Assembly (NCBI RefSeq): GCF_964275005.1
Contig: NC_092701.1
Span: 32,507,919 to 32,571,918 of the forward strand
DNA: 64,000 nt
Origin: Diadema setosum
Taxonomy: Eukaryota > Echinodermata > Echinoidea > Diadematoida > Diadematidae
Direction of reading: 5' to 3'
The notes under the pieces are model-generated. The model was not told where the DNA came from and did no database searches. It saw nothing but the letters and a program-made list of their open reading frames with translations. The translations under genes and the position numbers were made by a program. Shown here in pieces: positions 60,248 to 64,000 of this stretch. Within the stretch, counting starts at the first letter, position 1; the number at the start of each line of letters is the position of its first letter.

Positions 60248-61073
60248 ATCACAAGATGATACATTTTTCATCCAAAATATAATCACATACATAGGAATGG
60301 GCAGTGACTCATTATTAGCTTTCAAAGTCACTAAAAACAAGATTTCTTCTTTTTTTTTTTTTTTTTACTATTCATTCACACATGAGCTTTATGACTGTAC
60401 CATCTGCAGAATGCAGAGGTTTGCATTAGTTTCATGTTGTATCACAAAATACAATATCTGAAGTTGTGCAATGACTGCTACATAGTGACAACTATTGTTC
60501 ACATTGGCAACTTTCAAGATGGATTCCTCTGGATTACAACTCCAGCATGTAGTTGGATTATAATAGGTGAAAAATTTGTGCTTTAGAATCTCTAGCTTTG
60601 CACCCTACAATGTGATGGTGCTTTGAATTTTCCAAATGTATCGTTCATCTTGGAAATACTTTTCAGAAGCTTTAAATAAGCACAAAAATCATGCTTTCTC
60701 CTGAAAGAAACATAAATGACACAAATGACAAACAGAAGCAGTACAAAAAGACAATTGAACATCTTCATATGACCATGTATTGCATCACTACTGTACTGAT
60801 GACAATAACCCAACTTGCCCCCTGTGCTTAGTCTCTATCATTTGAATTTCAATGCGAGACTCTGAGAGGTCAGGCGTCAGACTGAATTCATCGAAGTCTA
60901 TGCCACCGTGATTGTGTTTCAACTCCATGGCACTCTCGCAAGCTGCATAACTGTGGGATGAGCTTCCTTGGAGCCATCCCCTTGATGACGGCCTTGGGGT
61001 GAGACAGAGGTGTTCCCCTACTGAATGGTGGCTTGAGTTCTGATGAGCAGACTTGGATCGTCATGTCACAAAT

Positions 61074-62441
61074 TTAGATCCGAAGATGAGGCTTCTCCTT
61101 GACCATGTACCTAATTGTTGGATAAGAAATGGAAAAGACAGAATGAAGCATAAGTATGTCAATGTGTGAATTCTTCATGACAGGAATTAGTTTGAAGTGC
61201 TATTACATTTCAAAATATGTACATGAAAAAAAAAAAATAGACCCTCTTCTCAAGCCCTGATATCTGTGTGAGGGAAGAATAAAGCAAGCAGCACAATGTG
61301 GGAATTCAGTGCACACAAAGCAAATTCAAAAGATGCAAGCTTTCAAATGCAGTTCAAAGTTACACACTTGTTTTATACTTACCAACATTTCTTTTTTAAC
61401 ATTGCACTTAAAAAAAAAAAACCCAAACAAACAAACACAATTTACACTTGTCAATGCTCCATCATACTTAACAAAAGAAAAAAAAAACACATTGCTCTTT
61501 TTGGACAGACAACCATTCATGGTGTTCACAGAAATCCAGACGGCCCTACATGACCTTTACCATAAGATGTAGCATCATTTTCTTTTTCTTCTTCTTCTAC
61601 TGTCTCTCTACACAAGCATAAATGAGGGGGGAATGTGTCTTACTTGTCAAGAACCTCCCAGAACTTGAGCAGTCTGGCCTTGTCCAGGTGGCGCTTGCTT
61701 CGGCTGATGTCCATGATGTGCACGTTCCACTTCTTGACATTGGGGTCCACCTTGAACTCGTCATATTTAAGATGGAATCCACGGACTGGAGTGCAGGAAG
61801 AAGAGCAGGCAAAGTCATGAAAAGAAATCTTTATTCTGACAATCAACATATCAATGATAGACTACTGCAGGGGAACCATGTTTTGATGACCTCAAAGGCA
61901 TGACAATTATCTTGCTATGTCAGGAGACAAGAACAGAAAAAATATGAAGAGTTGCAACTACAAACTCACTTTGTTTTAAGAGGATTTCCTTATACACAAC
62001 AATCCTTATAATGAGGTTCTGCTGTATATGCAAGAAGTCTGCTCACAAAGGCATCATGCTTAAGTCTATATTCAAAGGTTCTATCACTTTACACAGCCAT
62101 GAAATAAACTTTTAGACCAAGGGGGAAAACGAATTTACAACTTGAATTTTGTTATTGGGAAAAATTGTTGTACAACTGCTCATTGTACTAAGTGTAGAGT
62201 AGACTTGGTTTATGTATATATGTCTCTCAGTCAATGTGTGTAGAATTCAAATAATCTTCATACCATCCGATGATGGTATGAATGATTAAGAAACGGCAGG
62301 TTGAAGTATGAGTAAAATAGACATACTCCTTGCAAAGATGTCCACGGGGTTGTTTCCGTTCATCCACGGCCATCCCTTGAACTGCCAGGTGGGACCCTGC
62401 ACGAAGACGGCAACCACGCGATCCCTGTCCACGCAGCCCCA

Positions 62442-62500
<59 letters not shown>

Positions 62501-63496
62501 GACAGAGACAGATAAGAACATGACATATTAGGCACACATTAGATAGGGTTTGAGATATGACTGGGTCCACATCTCCTCATCTCATTTGCACTGAAGAGAA
62601 TGCTCTGCATTCGATACCAACAGTAACAATGCACCAACAATACAATAGCACAATATACCACTGTACCAAAGTTATTACTTGGATAAAATGACAGGAGAAT
62701 GAAAGCTAACAAGAAGATGTGCATGCGTCGCGTACCTACATAACCAAAATTGCTGAGAACTGACCAATGCAGCCCTATAATGGGACGAGCCAGTATCATC
62801 AAAACACAAAGGTACCACACTAACTAGGGAACTATAAAAAATGCCTTCACAAGAATTGTGTCCCATCCAAACTAAGTGGTGGCAGACCTTGCTTCGTACG
62901 AATTTCATGTGAAGTTGGAAGTTAATATCAGGCAGAGGATTAAATGCCAGAGATTTGGATAAAAATAGTTTTGAAATGTTCTCTGCACACAATGTTTTAC
63001 TTCCAGATGGAAAAAAAAACCCCACTCACAATCAAACTCAGCCCTCTGACTCCTATTTTGTCTCTTTCATTTCAATCACAAGATGAGAACACAATTTGTT
63101 TCTAAGCTGTCCTTGTGCAGTCCTCAGTCCATGTTGTGAATTCGTTTCATCTGTACATATCAGAGCACTAATTTGACCATATTGACTTGCCAAATCTGGT
63201 GGCAATTTACCCTGCAGGTTTGACTTTGCTTCTAGTCTGCAATAAAATTTGTTTTTCCTCACTACCAGGAGCCAAGGTATCAGATTTGGCCACACATACA
63301 AGGCCAATATGTATGTCTACATTCAACCCAAATGGAGATTCGAGATCTCGTAGCTCACCAGTCCTGCGGCGAAAGCTTGGTGACTGTGTCGATGACGCGG
63401 TACGGCACCGTGCTGCCGTCGTCTTTCCGCCTCTGGATCAGCACATCATTCTCCTTCCTCGCTCCCTGCCTCTTCTTCTCATCCGACGTGACAAAT
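61074..63496 (-). CDS. CDC73: CDC73/parafibromin, C-terminal part (gene continues beyond right edge)
   Basis: Subunit of the PAF1 complex, which accompanies RNA polymerase II in elongation and supports histone modification. The four last coding exons are 63496-63359, 62424-62327, 61785-61644 and 61110-61074, with GT/AG edges and matching phases. They encode the C-terminal Ras-like fold domain: [106 protein letters not shown] and a final Ile. Human parafibromin ends the same way (VKHKSHLRF), so the stop at 61074-61076 is the true end. About 137 of roughly 530 residues are in the window. The loop between WPW and PVDIFA is short (MNGNN where human has LLPDGS). A GACA microsatellite sits just upstream of the acceptor of the exon 62327-62424. 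Confidence 0.96.
62443..62494. repeat. (GACA)n microsatellite next to a CDC73 acceptor
   Basis: Thirteen GACA units lie 18 nt upstream (minus strand) of the exon edge at 62424, where they read (TGTC)n and occupy the polypyrimidine/branch-point zone. Confidence 0.9.
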
Positions 63497-63651
63497 CTGA
63501 TAAATACAAAGAAAGATGAAGAGTTAAACCAACACTTTCACAGAATGAGATCCAACAAATAGAAAGTGCATAGGTACTGCACATAGAGAAGATCACAAGG
63601 GCAGAAACAACACAAGAAATCAGTATGGGTATTGTAATGGTGCATACAGCA

Positions 63652-63813
63652 GGGGCGGATCCAGGAATTCCATAAAGGAGGGGCGCCTTTACAAAATTAA
63701 AGGGGGGGGGGGTGTGCAGATGCCCCCCCCCCCCATTTTTCTTTTTGTTTCTTTTGTTTCAACCAAAATTAAAGGGGGCGCACACGCCCAGTGCACCCCC
63801 ACCTGGATCCACC
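63652..63813. repeat. Inverted repeat with GGGCGGATCCAGG ends
   Basis: Left GGGGCGGATCCAGG faces right CCTGGATCCACC; inside, AAAATTAAAGGGGG and a C-run pair across the centre. It is probably a MITE in a CDC73 intron, upstream of the exon 63359-63496. Confidence 0.6.
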
Positions 63814-64000
63814 ACATCTAGTCCTTGCTCGAGGCTAAGCTCACAGTAGGGTATTAAAAATTGTTCCATGTAACCGCACACAATTAAAGGAAGATGCTCT
63901 TAAAGTGAAGCAAAACTCCCAGATCATTTTGATGGATACAGTGTAAACAAAGAATAGAGTTGTAGAAAATTCACTAAACATAAAACAATGGTGCAGTTTG

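Larger units (their letters stand above)
58201..61073 (-). other. Probable 3' UTR of CDC73
   Basis: No coding exon was recognised downstream (minus strand) of the CDC73 stop at 61074. The stretch may be a long 3' UTR ending near the signal at 58053, but this is inferred only from the lack of other genes. It contains two family-T MITEs. Confidence 0.3.

Overview
The window is animal nuclear DNA. It is AT-rich, has spliced genes with GT/AG junctions, and is crowded with microsatellites, foldback (MITE-like) elements, tRNA-derived SINEs and decayed transposons. Three real genes could be assembled exon by exon with consistent phase. They are an ABCC5/MRP5-type ABC transporter (minus strand, 24322-36414, 10 exons, about 1398 residues), microsomal glutathione S-transferase 1 (plus strand, 49005-55214, 3 exons, 156 residues) and the 3' end of CDC73/parafibromin (minus strand, last four coding exons 61074-63496, continuing past the right edge). 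The repeat types (a repeated TTCGTTATTCCGAA motif, a TATACCCCCGCCAAAC element, abundant palindromic MITEs, RNase H-bearing LINE) and the gene set suggest a marine invertebrate deuterostome, most likely an echinoderm. That is an inference and no species is claimed.

Layout. 1-5950: a near-perfect palindrome, a decayed minus-strand multi-exon gene of a multicopy invertebrate/fish family, and an 0.8-kb element with inverted ends and four 160-bp internal tandem units inserted in it. 5950-9840: three remnants of a Harbinger (HARBI1-type) transposase, two of them a direct duplication, plus a 1.6-kb piggyBac element bounded by TTAA with a broken, C-terminally missing transposase and an unusual palindromic terminus. 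9841-20230: no host gene seen. It holds a CGCGAAA-type MITE, a decayed multicopy gene (14489-16423), several palindromic MITEs and a 235-bp tandem duplication. 20230-22640: a minus-strand LINE fragment with RNase H and a C-terminal CCHC motif, split by a 1181-bp TIR element that sits between two AT microsatellites. 22640-24320: intergenic, with the polyadenylation signal of the transporter gene. 24322-36414: the transporter, its introns carrying SINE, MITE and simple repeats. 36433-49004: long non-coding stretch with tandem repeats, a LINE-like 3' tail, a TTAA-flanked MITE, SINE copies and a tRNA-containing palindrome. 49005-55214: MGST1, with a foldback insertion starting directly behind its stop codon. 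55506-61073: MITEs and probable 3' UTR sequence of CDC73. 61074-64000: CDC73.

The three host genes are unrelated in function. The transporter exports organic anions, MGST1 conjugates or reduces lipophilic electrophiles and lipid hydroperoxides in membranes, and CDC73 is a subunit of the PAF1 transcription elongation complex. A loose detoxification theme (conjugation by MGST1, efflux by an ABCC pump) links the first two, but head-to-head neighbours about 12.6 kb apart do not show co-regulation. The most interesting observations are the degenerate first nucleotide-binding domain of the transporter (changed Walker A, Q-loop and switch His), its single 2064-nt last exon covering the whole second half, the tRNA-half palindromes (one whose target-site duplication includes the MGST1 stop codon), the palindrome-packed piggyBac end, and nested insertions.
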